DNA of 64,000 nt, from positions 27,411,501 to 27,475,500 of the forward strand of contig CM072335.1 in the NCBI GenBank assembly GCA_036874045.1, written 5' to 3'. The stretch is from Cymodocea nodosa. Taxonomy: Eukaryota > Streptophyta > Magnoliopsida > Alismatales > Cymodoceaceae. Below the pieces are notes generated by a model. It was not told the origin of the DNA and searched no databases. It saw nothing but the letters and a program-made list of their open reading frames with translations. Numbering within the stretch: the stretch's first letter is position 1; every line of letters starts with the position of its first letter. This document shows, piece by piece, positions 10,925 to 23,529 of the stretch. The translations under genes were made by a program, and so were the position numbers.

Positions 10925-11790
10925 AGCAACACATTTTTGTAAAATTTCCTTGAGGTGTTTGTAGATTTTCTTTATCTATTATTTTTTTAAAAAAATTGTA
11001 ACTGCGAAATTGGTTGATCTTTAATATATTCTTCCATCGTGTATTAAACTTTTAATTTAATTTTAAAATCAAAAAGTTTACATTAATGAATATTTATTCT
11101 TTATTTTATATAACAATTTTACCATGCAAAAATATATAAGGACGAGAACGTTAACCACGATGATTAAGTTTTATTTTATGGCGATTAGCGTGAAATATAT
11201 TAGATATATTATGTATACAAGAAATTTAATATAATGACGGGAAGGAAGCGTCCGTCACTCCATCTCTTAACGTTTTTAACAAGCAAAATATGTCATGAAT
11301 GACTTGCAATTTTTTTCTTATGGTTTTCTCCTTCTCTCTCTCTTTTCTTTCTTTCGCTATTTGTTCTGCCACCCAATGTTCTCCTTTTCTTTTGAACAAT
11401 TAAACTTAAAAATTTGTATTAGACAAGTGTTTATGAAGTTGGTATTAAATCAAATATTGATCACATTGCAACATTTTAGCTTGATATATAGTTTTTTCTT
11501 ATATATCTTCAAAAAAAATTTAAAATTACTTATATGTTATTTTTTGTTTACCCGCTACTGTTGGGAAGGAGATTTTTCAATCATGCGTAAGTAAAAAAAG
11601 TGACATTACAGTTTTAATTATGCGTAAGTAGAAAAAAATTTAGATATACAACAACAGATCAATAAGATTAGTTAACCTTTTCCAGATGAAAACAATTTTT
11701 ACCTACAGCAATATTCAAATTCTGATGAAAGTATGGATACCGTTACCCTTACGATAAGTTACTTAAAAGATCCAATGGTGAAGATTTATT
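10925..11790. other. Intergenic, AT-rich, no gene seen
   Basis: Low-GC sequence with pyrimidine-rich and T-rich runs. Short frames at 11295-11594 are low-complexity Phe/Leu/Ser and not credible. Confidence 0.4.
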
Positions 11791-11794
11791 TACA

Positions 11795-12340
11795 ATGAAA
11801 AGATCCAATGGTCCATATGAAACGCAGAAAAGAAGCCGAAGGAGGGAGTGCCTTCATCCCTCATCTGCCGCCGCCTTGACGTATGGATACGTCGTATCCT
11901 CCTCCTCCTCCTCCTCACCTTCCTCTGCCTTGACGTCCTCCTCCTGCTTTGCCACCGCCGCCTTCATCGTTTCTAGTTCCTAGTGTACAACAAGTAGCTT
12001 GCGGCACTCCACCGTGGTTGTCACCTTCCGTGTACGTATGAAGGAAGCTCCATGCATCCTCCTCCTCATCTGCCTCATGTATGACGCGCCCTCTTCCCTC
12101 TCCTCCACCATCGCTTGTTGTTTCCCTCGTACAAAACGCCCTTCCTCCTCCCTCCTCTCCAATTTCCCCCCCTTTTGTCATTCCTCTTGTACCATCAAGC
12201 TCATCTAACCGTTGGATGATGATCCAATGGATGGAGGATCTATTCTCTTGTGTTGACGCCATGAAAGGCTTTGACGACGGAGTTACGAGCCCATTTTCAA
12301 TACAATATCTTGTCAATTGATCCTCTTGTCGCGTTACTTG
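11795..12340. other. Unassigned GC-rich island with long frames on both strands
   Basis: Composition changes abruptly from AT-rich flanks to GC-rich with CTC/GAG triplet runs. On the minus strand, overlapping frames encode Glu/Gly-rich sequence, including EEREEGASYMRQMRRRMHG in one frame. On the plus strand the frames are Ser/Pro-rich. No family was recognised and no splice pattern settles the strand. It may be a small gene, a gene fragment or a simple-sequence expansion. Confidence 0.2.
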
Positions 12341-12834
12341 TATTATGGAATTTACTATAACCATACCACATATAAACAAACATAGAAAGAATTTTTCCTG
12401 GTGACTTTTTTTAATCATTTTAAAGAAAATATACCTTCTTTATATAATTATTTAATTTATGTTATAGTTTAATATGCATTAAATTTTCAACTTAATCTGA
12501 ATAATATTCATTCTTATTTTTTTTTCATTTGAGGATCAGTGGTTGACATTTATTAAAATTTGATGAATTTTATTTAAGACCTTTAGATAAAAATCAATAT
12601 TTATTTAATTTAAATAAAAATTCCGTTAGACAACATAAAAAAAAAAACGTTATATTGGTTGGTTCCCATTATTTAAATGACAAAATAAATAAATTAACCT
12701 ACATGAAAAATCTAAAAACGAATTAAACAACATACGATCGTATTTTAAGGTAGTCAAAGAAAGTAAAATCAAGTTTTAAAAAAAAATAACTTAAAAAAAA
12801 ATCAGACATCGAGTCCCCAAAACCTTCGTCCGCC
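12341..12834. other. Intergenic upstream of NAGS
   Basis: AT-rich sequence that should contain the NAGS promoter and leader. No clear TATA box could be assigned. No gene seen. Confidence 0.4.
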
Positions 12835-15800
12835 ATGTCCTCCGCTTCGTCCTGCCGCTTCCGGTCTCCTCCCCTCCGAGAACCGTTCCGTTCGAGAAGC
12901 AAGTGCGCTGCCGTTCCTTTCATCAAATTTCCTCGCCTCCCGTCGGTGACCAGTCCGTACCTGTGTAGAAAGAGCGTTGCCGTCGGATGCGGAGAAAGAG
13001 GAGAGGCATGCACCGCCGGGTCGCTTGGCCAGGAGGACCGGCAGTTCGTCGACTGGTTTCGACAGGCGTGGCCGTACATACGCGGTCATAGGGGGAGCAC
13101 GTTTGTCGTTGTCATCTCCAGCGAGATCGTCGATAGCCCGCATCTGGACGGGATCCTGCAAGACATATCGCTGCTTCATGGCTTGGGGATCAAGTTCGTG
13201 ATCGTCCCCGGGACGCATTTCCACATCGACAGGTTGCTGAAGGAAAAAGGCGTGGAGGCCAAGTATGCTGGGCAGTACAGGATCACGGACCCGATTTCCC
13301 TTGATGCGGTGATGGAAGCAGCGGGGAACGTGAGGCATGACATCGAGGCAAAGCTCTCTCCTGGTCCACCTATTCTGAACCTTCGCAGGCATGGGGACAA
13401 TAGCAGATGGCATGAGCTCGGTGTTCGTGTTACCAGTGGGAATTTTCTTGCTGCGAAGGTGAGTGTATTTCTGGTTCTACCATCGTAGGAAGCTTCATAG
13501 AAGTATAAACTGGATCCTGCAACTAAAGCTTCCCAAGGTGGTCGCAGTAAGAATGTGCATTAATAAGGTAGATTTTGGAACATCCCAGGTTAATCCCATA
13601 TTTCTTAGACTAAAAGATGAATAATCTAAATATATACTGGGATCAGCAATCATATTAATTTCAACTTAAATACTTTGAACTTGTTTGTTGGGTCTGTATT
13701 TGGTATTACTCAATTGGTTCTAGGTCAATGCGTCTTTTGCACACCTTTGAATTTGTAATGATTTTCCTCTCGATTTTGAGAGATTTCCCGAATTTGCTTG
13801 ATATTGGCCTATCCTCTCACTCACCATGGATAAAGATGTGATAAAACTTTTAATGAAACGGGATACGCCGTTTTGCTTATGTAATAAATTAATGCATGCT
13901 GTTCTATGTATGAGAATGAGCTTAAATACGATCATTCTGCAAGCAGATCACGCTGTATTCACTGTTGCACTCGCACATGATTTACATTCTTGTGGTGTAC
14001 GAAGCATCGATTCTTCTAAATCGTAGCTATACTTGTACCTAACGTGTGTTTGACACGGACACGGCCCGACAGAGTGGGACACGTATTGGACATGCCAGGT
14101 GCCGTGTTAGGGGTCTTCGGAAAATAAAAAATGTAGATTCGACTAGAATTTACCGGGGACACTTCAAGATATAGTTTGGGCATTTTTTTGGTATATTTTT
14201 GTGTTTCCTTTATTTAAAGAAAATTTTGGATGCAAACTGCAAAGTATATAGAAAGCCCTGAACCCAGTAATGTCTTAACTCCATGTTAAATGAATGAAGC
14301 AGCATGTTTCATCTTTTCCATCTGATGCATTTCAAAATACATGTTCTACCATTTGAGAATGCTATTTAAAGATTGTTGCACGGGTACTAGGTGAAATATG
14401 TGCTGTCGCCTGCTATATCCTATGCTGTATTCACTTTTTTTTCTTCCTTTGGTTTTGGTAGAGAAGAGGAGTTGTTCAAGGCGTGGATCATGGAGCTACA
14501 GGTGAAGTTAAAAGAATAGATACATCTCGCATAAGAGAGAGTCTTGAGAAGGATTGCATTGCTCTAGTGAGCAACCTGGGCTATTCAAGCACTGGACAGG
14601 TTTTAAACTGCAAGTATGCCAAGTTACTAAAAAATGAATATGTTATTTAAATAATGATCTGGTTGCAGCCTCTTTAGAAACCATATTTTGTTGTCCAAGA
14701 ATACAATACAGATTCTTTTGTCCAGCTCCTCAACTTAGATGTATATTTTGATAGAAGTCTGTGATTTGAAAAAACTAAGGTCATGCCAACCATTAAATAT
14801 ACAGCAAAGTGAAAAATTAGCAAATAGCAGCTGCTTTCAAGTGCATGCTATGATTAGAGTATTTATAGGGTGGTTGAAATCTGTAAATGTTTTTATGAGA
14901 AAGTGCAGTCAGATGGGAATGCATTTGTTATTTGAGCCTTAAGAGGTTGCTTATTAAGGTTTGTTTGTCATTGATGTTCCGCGTTCTAGACATCATGGAT
15001 TGAAGTTGCAATTATTTAATTTAGGATGTTTACAAATTATAATGTCTACCATATGAAAGTACAAATGGGACTTGAAGACAAAATTTTCATACAGTTTTTG
15101 TTATCAATTATGCCTACAGATGTACCTGAGTGGTTGACTAATCTCCCCATTAGTCAGTGACCATGGCTTTGATACCTGTCTTGCTTCATGTGGAGTGTCC
15201 TACAGTTTTAGAATCTGTGTTTATGGGCAGCTGGATGCTGCCTCATGCCCTTGTGCTATTTCAAAAAAATATTGATTGTGTTCAGCACACAATTGAGGTG
15301 TTTGTCATTCTTTCACTATTGAAATGTTTTCCTTTATTAGAACTTTTTGAAGGTGGCAAGTATATGATTTTTGACTTTGAAGGTAAAAATCATGATGAGA
15401 TATTCCAACTCGAAGTAAATGTGTTATGCAAATGCTGTGCGATTTCATGCTTTCTATCAGAATTCAAAACTAAATGATAATCTCTTAGAACCAATTTCAA
15501 CGAAAAAGATAATGACAGGGTATGCATTTTTAATTTCAATTACATTGTTCAAAATTCCAAAAAGCAACAAATCAATGATCTTAATAACATATTTCCTAAT
15601 AGATGAAATGTGTCTGGGAACCACTTTGAAGAATCAGCAATCAAATAAATGGAAAACACTTCTGTAGGTTGCCTATGAAGATGATACCTTGCTTAACTTC
15701 AATCTTCCCTAGGCCTGTTTTTGCTTCTGTAAGTCATCATTTATATTACTCAGACTGTTTGTAACTTTCTTGTGAGATATCTCTTTTATTATTTAAAATC

Positions 15801-18800
15801 GTTAATGCATGCATGTGATAGGTGTTTTCATTCATCATATTTATTTAATCCAAATCCATTGTAGCATTAATAATATTTTTAATATTGAAAATTTCAGTAC
15901 TTATGAGGTAGCTACTGCTTGCGCCTTGGCTGTTGAAGCAGATAAATTAATCTGTATTGTAGATGGCCGGATTCTTGATGAAAATGGTAAACTCATTCGG
16001 TTCATGACCCTTCAAGATGCAGATGCATTAATCAGAAATAGAGCTGAGCAAAGTGAAACAGCTAAGAATTATGTAAAGGCTGTTGATGAAGATACCGATA
16101 TTCCTGACTGTAACATACTAAATGACATTGGTTCCTATAATGGAAAAGGTTCCTTTCGGAAATTTACCTCAACATTTCAGAATGGTGTTGGATTTGATGA
16201 TGATAATGGCCTTTGTTCTGGTGGCCAAGGGTTTGCAATTGGTGGTGAAGAGAGTCTGAGTCGATCAAATGGTTACCTTTCTGAATTGACTGCTGCAGTC
16301 TATGTTTGCAGGGTAATCTCAATTTCCACATTGTGTATGGTTTTATTGTTATTTGTAGCTATTATCTATTGTCACTTTGTTTATCAAGAATATTTTCGAA
16401 TTTACACTTACTTTCAATACAAAGCTATGAAATATATTCACTAATACCACTGCTAGTGTGTACTGTTTATGAGTTTCTAGGATGTATAAGCCTAAAGCAC
16501 ACATTTTTTCTATCCAGTTTTGTGCATAACAGTTTCTAATTTATTTTTTTGACCTGACCATTGAATGATGTATTGCTTGGTATAGTGGTTGGTTTGCTGT
16601 TATAGCGTGGATTACTCAAATAGTTGACTATTTCTTTCTGTAATCCTTCTGATGGTATCGTGCTTAATTTTCATTGCTATAAAATGAAATATTAGAAATA
16701 CTTGTTTGCTCATTCCTTGTGATGGTTGCTTTTATCTGCTGAAAATCATACTAAGTTATATGTTGTAAAAGGAAATGATGATGCTAGAGTTTTCTTTACG
16801 GTCACTGTAATCTTATTCCCTCTGATATTTAATCAGGGTGGTGTGCAAAGAGTTCATGTTGTGGATGGTACTCTTGGAGGGGCTCTGCTACTTGAGCTTT
16901 TTACAAGGGATGGAGTTGGGACAATGGTAGCTAGGTATGCTCTTCTGACCAATATTATCAACCCAATATTTTCAGGTTGACGGTTATCCATGTTGACATT
17001 TTTGTTTTTTGATTTTCCTTCCTATTTTGATGTACACTTTGGTACAAACATAAACCATATAATCATATTCTAAAACATGTCCCATTTAGGCCTAATTTAG
17101 TTCAATTTATAGGTCTTTCAGAATATGTATCATTGAGATTATGCACAATAATCGAGGTTGTGGATTTTGTGATACTATAGAGTTTTGTATATAAATTATT
17201 TTGTTGGGATAGTACACGTCAATATTAGGTGAATATAGAGGGAAAGTTTGCAATTGAAATGAGAATCCCATATTCGGACAAAAAGTCAACTATGTGGATT
17301 TTGAATATCCTTTCACATGGTACTTGTGCAAAATTGGACGGATTGTTGTCATAATTTGTTATGTTAAAAGTGTTGGTTTGGATTATGGTAGGAATCTCAC
17401 AATCACATTATTTGTCATTAACATCTAAACCAAACACTACCTTAGTACATACATGTCACATGCATTTTCACTTCATGAATTTCTAATGTTTTTGTACTTT
17501 ATATAGTACATCCTATGTGAAATTAAGATATTTGAGATGCTGGACATAAATTTTAATTTTATAACCACTGAATTGATTCAGAATGTTACATCACTATGAT
17601 ATCGAAGATTGATATTGCTTCTTGTAATGTTTCAGCAAAGTGATGAAAATTTAATACATTTATTAAATGGTTATGACATATCAATTGATGATTTTTCTCA
17701 TATAAATTATAAAACATGTTGCTCATTAATTATATAAAGAAAAAGGCAAACCTATTGCATGAGGTTCTCCCATTGATATGTGGTATAACAAAGGTCTAAT
17801 TGTACGTAGCCTTACCTCTATAAATAAAGAGCTTGATATCATTTTGCCAAGTTTCACCTTTTCTTATTCATTGTATATACTACAAAGTAGGAATATTTTC
17901 CCTTCTTTATTTGAATGTAAAAGTAACATCTGGTTAGGTCTGGATATGATATCCATCTTCGTGTTCTATTTGCTCTTTATTGATTATGATATAAGGACAC
18001 TATGTCTGCAAATTTTTCTCCTTTTGAAGCTTAGGATAGCTTTTTATGACTGTCTTTCATAACAGGATTTATGCTCAGGTTTGCTGGCACTTGAGAAATT
18101 ATTTTATTTGCTGTTTGATAGCCTTTTTCCTTCCTCCCAGTGATGTCTACGAAGGAGCACGAATGGCTAAAGTTACAGATTTTCCTGGAATAAAACAAGT
18201 GCTTCAACCATTGGAAGATTCTGGTGTTCTGGTTAGGAGGACAGATGAAGAGGTTAATCCAAATTTTCATTTGATTGTTTATGCTTTCTTTTTAGGTCTC
18301 CCTGGTGTTATAAGTTTTTTCTGTAACTAATTTATTTTTTACATCCATATGTTCTTCTCAGCTACTTTCAACTTTGGAGCATTTTGTTGTTGTGGAAAGA
18401 GATGGTTCAATCATAGCATGTTCTGCTCTTTTCCCTTTTTATGAAGAAAATAGTGGAGAGGTTGCTGCTTTTGCCGTATCTCCTGGCTTGCGTGGACATG
18501 GACATGGAGATAAATTGCTTGGTATTTGTTCTAGTGCCCATTCTTAGGGCATTGTTTTTGGCCTGATCACATTTTTGGGAAATCAAATTAGTTACTGCTA
18601 TGATATTTGATCCATCTGATAGAATTTTATGTTTGTGAAAGGAATCATGATTATGCTTTACTTGTTCAACTACCATATTGTGATTGACTAATTTCACTTG
18701 TACCGGTTGACAACAATCTCACAGGTTACAACTTCAATCCTATGTATCACACAACATAAATTGGTGAATGGCATATTACTTGTCATTAAATTTTTAAAGA

Positions 18801-19983
18801 AAATGAATTGACATGAAGAATCGAGAATGATGATTTTCCAGAAAAATGTTTACTCTTGTGTTCGAATCTTGGGGAGTGCATATGGACACAGATTCAGAAA
18901 AACATAATGGGGGGCACTGTATGCGAACCCTCAGTTGGAACTTGTGCTCACTGTCTGAAGGGTGGTGGATCTCTGAATTTTTGGAATATCAAAAAATGAT
19001 CATTATGTTCTTTTGCATGCCCATTTGATATCATTGTTTCCCAAATATTTCTTTCATTCTCACCTGCTGTAGCTTAGCTCTTGCGGGCTCTGGTCATTCC
19101 TTTTCAAATTGCTAACGAACAGTCAATTTAAAAACCTAAACATCTTACAATATACTCTTTGGTTTCCTTGCAGATTACATTGAAAACAAGGCATCTTCTC
19201 TTGGATTGGAGAAGCTTTTTCTTCTTACAACACGTACTGCAGATTGGTATTATTCCTTGCATCTTGCCATGCACATCCGATTGATATTGCATATTTACAA
19301 AGAATGCATCTACCAATTGATTAGAGAAACTTGTTACTTAACGTGTTTAGGTTGGGTACTATTTGCACCTTTTAGTGCGCAACCAACTAATATTACATAT
19401 TAGCATATTATAACTCTCAATTTAGGGCAATAGTTGCATAACATTTTAAATGTCATGAACCTTTCATATACCGTGTAATCTTATAGGAATTTCCTAAAGA
19501 TTGAAGTATCTGACGAAGCTTAATATTCTTCCTCCTTTTCAACTGATCGTACCTGATATGAAAATGTATAGTTAGTGTCATAAAAATGGATCTTAATGTA
19601 ATCTGCTTTGTTGAAATCGCCACAATCTAAGGGCCATTTAATATGTATTTTTGTCCAATCCGTATAATATTCATTCTCCATTTTATGAGAACATTGTGTA
19701 TGGCTAATAAAATAATTATAAAAATGCATCATTACCTTGGACAAAAATGTACTAATTTTCTTCTCTACATGCCCTTTGGAACGTTGTTACGTGTCGTGTG
19801 AATTAATAGTACTTGTTGATCTACAGGTTTTTGAGACGTGGTTTCATTGAGTGCTCCATCGATTCTATTCCTAGAGAAAAGAGGAAAAAGATCAATCTTT
19901 CTCGTGGATCCAAATACTATATCAAGAGCTTGCCATCAGAGAGGAGGATTCGCGTTGACCAATTCAAAGTTAATTGTCTTTAA
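12835..19983 (+). CDS. NAGS: N-acetylglutamate synthase (amino-acid acetyltransferase), plastid type, 596 aa
   Basis: Eight exons: 12835-13458, 14462-14613, 15898-16312, 16837-16934, 18141-18252, 18362-18521, 19174-19246 and 19827-19983; all introns are GT-AG and phases agree. NAGS acetylates glutamate, the first step of arginine synthesis. The first ~60 residues are Ser/Arg-rich and resemble a chloroplast transit peptide. An amino-acid-kinase-like domain follows ([35 protein letters not shown], then [18 protein letters not shown] and [11 protein letters not shown]). A C-terminal GNAT domain has [35 protein letters not shown] and [19 protein letters not shown]. The [11 protein letters not shown] segment fits the acetyl-CoA loop. 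The last exon ends DQFKVNCL; this short tail departs from what I recall in other plants. Introns hold AT-rich sequence and a SINE-like piece. Confidence 0.93.
15122..15175 (+). repeat. Possible tRNA-derived SINE head in NAGS intron 2
   Basis: acctgagtggttgac resembles an RNA polymerase III box A, and ggctttgatacc about 35 bases later resembles a box B. The spacing is that of tRNA-derived SINE heads. Matches are imperfect and no tail or target duplication was confirmed. Confidence 0.25.
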
Positions 19984-20500
19984 TTCATATCTCTGTTGGC
20001 TTATTTGATCTAGAAGATGAAATGCTCTTTAATGCCAGAATGTGCTTACCCGTCTAGGCTCTTGTTGACCATCCTTTGTAGTGATTTCTGGGTTTAATAA
20101 GCTTCAAATTTTAGTGTGAATTACGAGTATTGTTATTTTTGATCAAATTAAGTTATTTTCTTATTCACTAACTTGCCTTAATATTGTCTGCAGCATATAT
20201 TGCTGATCCATTTTGTTGATTAACCCAACTTGTTCTTGAGAAATAACCGACGACCATGGCTTGCTTTTTTTCTTTCCGACCTTTATTTCTTGGCCTTGCC
20301 TGAAGCTTATGATATTCAGTAACGTTGCTGCTGAAGTACCGTCGCCATGTTCTGTAGTCTGCTTCCCTTCTTTTTTGGTTTTTGGTATTGTATTGTTAAA
20401 CCTGTAACTTCTTCCCTTCTTCTTTCTGTGTCTCATAATTTAGAGTTTTTATCAGTCTTTAATATATCTACCTTATTACCCCCAAAAAATTCAAATACCG
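19984..20500. other. Downstream flank of NAGS
   Basis: Probably holds the NAGS 3' untranslated region; mixed composition, no further gene supported. Confidence 0.35.
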
Positions 20501-20862
20501 CTGTCATGCTTGCATTTCACAAGATGCGTTCAATTTTGCCGTTGAGCCCTCGGCCCCCGCGTCGACAATGGTACGCGATCCTTTCGGGTGGCAGGTTATC
20601 ATACCGTTCCTCGACGATCCCGCACGTTTTACAAAGCATGGAGAGATTATTTTATGTATTTGACGTCCAGTTGGAACTTGAGGCATCCATTTCTTATTCC
20701 GAACTCCATAACTCGAGTCAAGGACATTCGTTATGCTTCAAATGTTATGTTAGGCGAACGTCTGGGACCCAATTTGTGAAAGCCGTGGAAGTTCGCTCAC
20801 CGTCGAAAATCAACCTCATCTCTGGTTGAATGAGCTCAGATTGCTGACCTAAAGCATCTTTC
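20500..20862. other. Unassigned moderate-GC coding-like stretch
   Basis: GC rises relative to the flanks. A plus-strand frame reaches 20829 and includes MERLFYVFDVQLELEASISY; a second plus-strand frame reads FGWQVIIPFLDDPARF before stops. The two cannot both be real and neither is recognised. A broken gene or transposon fragment is the likeliest explanation. Confidence 0.2.
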
Positions 20863-21681
20863 GAATGAATCATTTTCAAAACAAGTCCTGTTTTCTTTTC
20901 TAACGGTGATGACGTGAGATGATGTTTTAGTAATATTTTAATTGTTTTCTTTAAATACATAAAAAATGTAAAAATAATTGTACAACTATTTTATTATCGA
21001 ATGAGTATAAAACATGTTAAAATTGTACTTAACATTAAATAGGTATCTACCCAATGTTATAAAATTCAACATTTTTTGAAAATTTCAAACGTTGATTTTT
21101 AATTAAAAATATAAGTTTCGTTGGCATGAAATTTCCATACACCGTAAATTATATCATAGATTAACTAAGATGATCATATATAAATTTTTAAAATAAAATA
21201 ATACGAAATGAGACCATGAGAAAAAATTCCAAAACGCTTACCTTTTTCCTGTTTTCCAACATTTCAATTGATCAAAACGTTCCTTTTACCAACCAACCGA
21301 CCAAACAAGTCAGGTAGCAATCGTTGTCGGACTGGAGGGTCGTGGGTTAATGCAATCACAGCAAGAAGAATTATTGCACCAACGGCCAACGGCTAAACCA
21401 CCAATAAAAGCATATATTTATTAAGAGGAAAACAACGCACACAAAGACCACAACCACGAAAGGTCACACATTTTTTAAGCAGGACAATGGAAAGCTACCT
21501 CTACCACAATTCTTACGACAAATAGATGATCCTTGAAATAGTCCCTACCTCTTGGCACCACGTGAATAAAGGGATGAATAGAATATACCAGATGGGAAGT
21601 GTTTGATACAACGTCCGCTCATCAATCGAAAGAATCGGAGACAAGATTCATTTCCAAATGAATCAGAATCACTCCGATGTT
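20863..21681. other. Intergenic, downstream of the CYSTM gene
   Basis: AT-rich interval. The part nearest 21681 should be the CYSTM 3' untranslated region. No other gene seen. Confidence 0.4.
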
Positions 21682-23459
21682 TCAGAAGCAAGCATCCAAA
21701 AGGCAGCAACAGCAGAGAGCAGCCAAGCTGCGATCAACAAACCGAGATACCAAGTCAAATCAGTATTCCCTTTTATTTTCGAAGACAATATTTAGCAATA
21801 TTAACATCTTCCATTAAAACAGTCGGGATAACAAAATTGCACTTCTCTTTCTGGGATGCCAAATTGGACTTCTCCTCTATGGCAAGAAAAGAAATTATAG
21901 GTTTGAACTCAATACAAAACAATACTTTTATCAAACAAATAGAAGAATAAGCTTCTCAAGTTCAACCGTAACTAATGAAATTCGATATTCTAATACCAAA
22001 AGGTTGTGTTTAGTTTGAATGATTTGGGTGGAGTTTTTTATTTTATTTTAACAAAAAGGAAAAAAAAGCTCCACCCAAAAGATTACATTTAGTTGGAGTT
22101 AATAAGCACAAATAACCAATAGATTCAATTTTTGGATAATAATTACCTAGGTTTAGACCCAAAATAATTTTCTCTCAAAGGTTTTATACGTTATCATTTT
22201 ATACTCTAAAGACAATTGGGTGGTGAGGCCACCAGCTGTACGAGGGTGGACACATTCCGTGATCCAGACACAGCTGGTTGGCACGTTTTTAGTTTGCAAA
22301 AAAGGGGGAAAAAAACACAAGCAATTTGGTGTACATCCCGTTTCCGGAGAACAATGTTAAATTAAGACCTACAAGTTTTTTAACTTAAGTGGATCGAGTT
22401 TTTTTATGTTTGAATGATTCTTTGACAAAGAAAACAAACTTTGAAACCTGTGCACACTGAGTAAATTTCCTTTCTGCCCTTCTACCTCTTATTTTCTTCA
22501 AACCCTTGAAGCAAACAAAAGAATGGATGATTCCAAGACACCGCCAACCATATACCAGAAGAAAACCTAAACTACATATTTCAAGCATCATCCTTCATCA
22601 CTATCTTTTTTACCTTGCAAATGATCGTCTTTACTACTAAACATGGAAAAGAAAGGATCATCAACTAGAATTCCAGCAACCCAATAACGTTTAAGAGGTT
22701 ATTTGTTTTCAGTCCTAATTAAGATTTTTATATTCTTAATCAATTATAAGAAGTTGAATTGATTGAGTTACTTATTTAAATGTTAATGACTGCATACATC
22801 TAGCAATCCTTTTATCGAACTAACAAAACAAGCTTTCTCCATCCACATGGACGCTCGCGTCCCAATGGATTCTCCAGGGAATGGGGTAAATAGACTAGTA
22901 AAGACGTTGAAGAAGAAGACAAAAAGTGTGCATCCTTTTTACCCACCGAAATCGCTTGTCCTACGCGATTACCGCCACCACGCACGCCCCCCTCCAAATC
23001 CACCTTCACCGCAATGACAAGCCCAACCCAATCGAAGAACAACCAAAGAGAAACAACGAACCAAAAGCGGGACCAAAAAAGATGAAGAAGCACGAAGCAA
23101 TCCACTCACCATCCTTCAATGCACCCTACGCCGCTCCCCTGTTGCTGCTGCTGCGGCGGCGGCTGCTGCGCGTAGCCCGGTGGCGGGTATCCTTGCGGGG
23201 GATACCCCGGCGGTGGGTAGCCTTGCGCGTATCCCTGTGGCGGATATCCCGCGGGCGGGTAGGCGTCCTTCGGGTACCCCTCCGGCGGATAACCTAGCAA
23301 CCAACAAATAAAGGAAGAAAATGAATCACAGAGACGCGGGGGAAAGGACGATCCAGAGCCAACTCTCCAGATCGGAGGAGAGCGGCGGCGGAAATCTGAG
23401 GTGGACGCACCTTGGGGTGGGGGTACGCCCACCGGGGGCTGCTGGTTGTAGTAGCTCAT
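21682..23459 (-). CDS. CYSTM (cysteine-rich transmembrane) stress peptide, WIH-like, 92 aa
   Basis: Three exons on the minus strand: 23459-23411, 23293-23110 and 21727-21682. Exon 1 encodes MSYYNQQPPVGVPPPQ. Exon 2 encodes tandem GYPP/GYAQ repeats and a Gln run, ending GVGCIEG. Exon 3 is 46 bases and encodes LAALCCCCLLDACF plus stop, preceded by acceptor gatcgcag. Junctions are CAAG|GTTAT and GGATG|CTTGG, in phase. The Pro/Tyr/Gly-rich soluble part and the Cys-rich membrane tail define the CYSTM family, small plasma-membrane proteins linked to stress tolerance and, for WIH members, sporogenesis. The intron before the tail exon is about 1.4 kb, so without exon 3 the gene looks truncated. TATA and an ACGT element lie upstream. 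Confidence 0.93.
22024..22078. repeat. Foldback (inverted repeat) in CYSTM intron 2
   Basis: ttgggtggag at 22024-22033 pairs with ctccacccaa at 22069-22078 around an A/T-rich loop. It may be the core of a small foldback element or chance. No target duplication was found. Confidence 0.35.
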
Positions 23460-23513
23460 GGTCGGAGATCGTCGGGAGCGGAGGAAGCAGAAATGAGATC
23501 TGGGAAAGGCGGA

Positions 23514-23529
23514 GACGTCATGTATATAG
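23514..23529 (-). promoter_or_regulatory. TATA box and TGACGTC element of the CYSTM gene
   Basis: On the minus strand, cctatataca lies about 65 bases upstream of the ATG at 23459. The palindromic tgacgtc immediately downstream of it is a bZIP/TGA-factor type ACGT site. Such elements are common in stress-responsive plant promoters; induction is inferred, not shown. Confidence 0.5.

Noticed and set aside
18046-18140. Open frame leading into NAGS exon 5
   Set aside because: It is intron read-through; the acceptor at 18140 joins in phase to exon 4.
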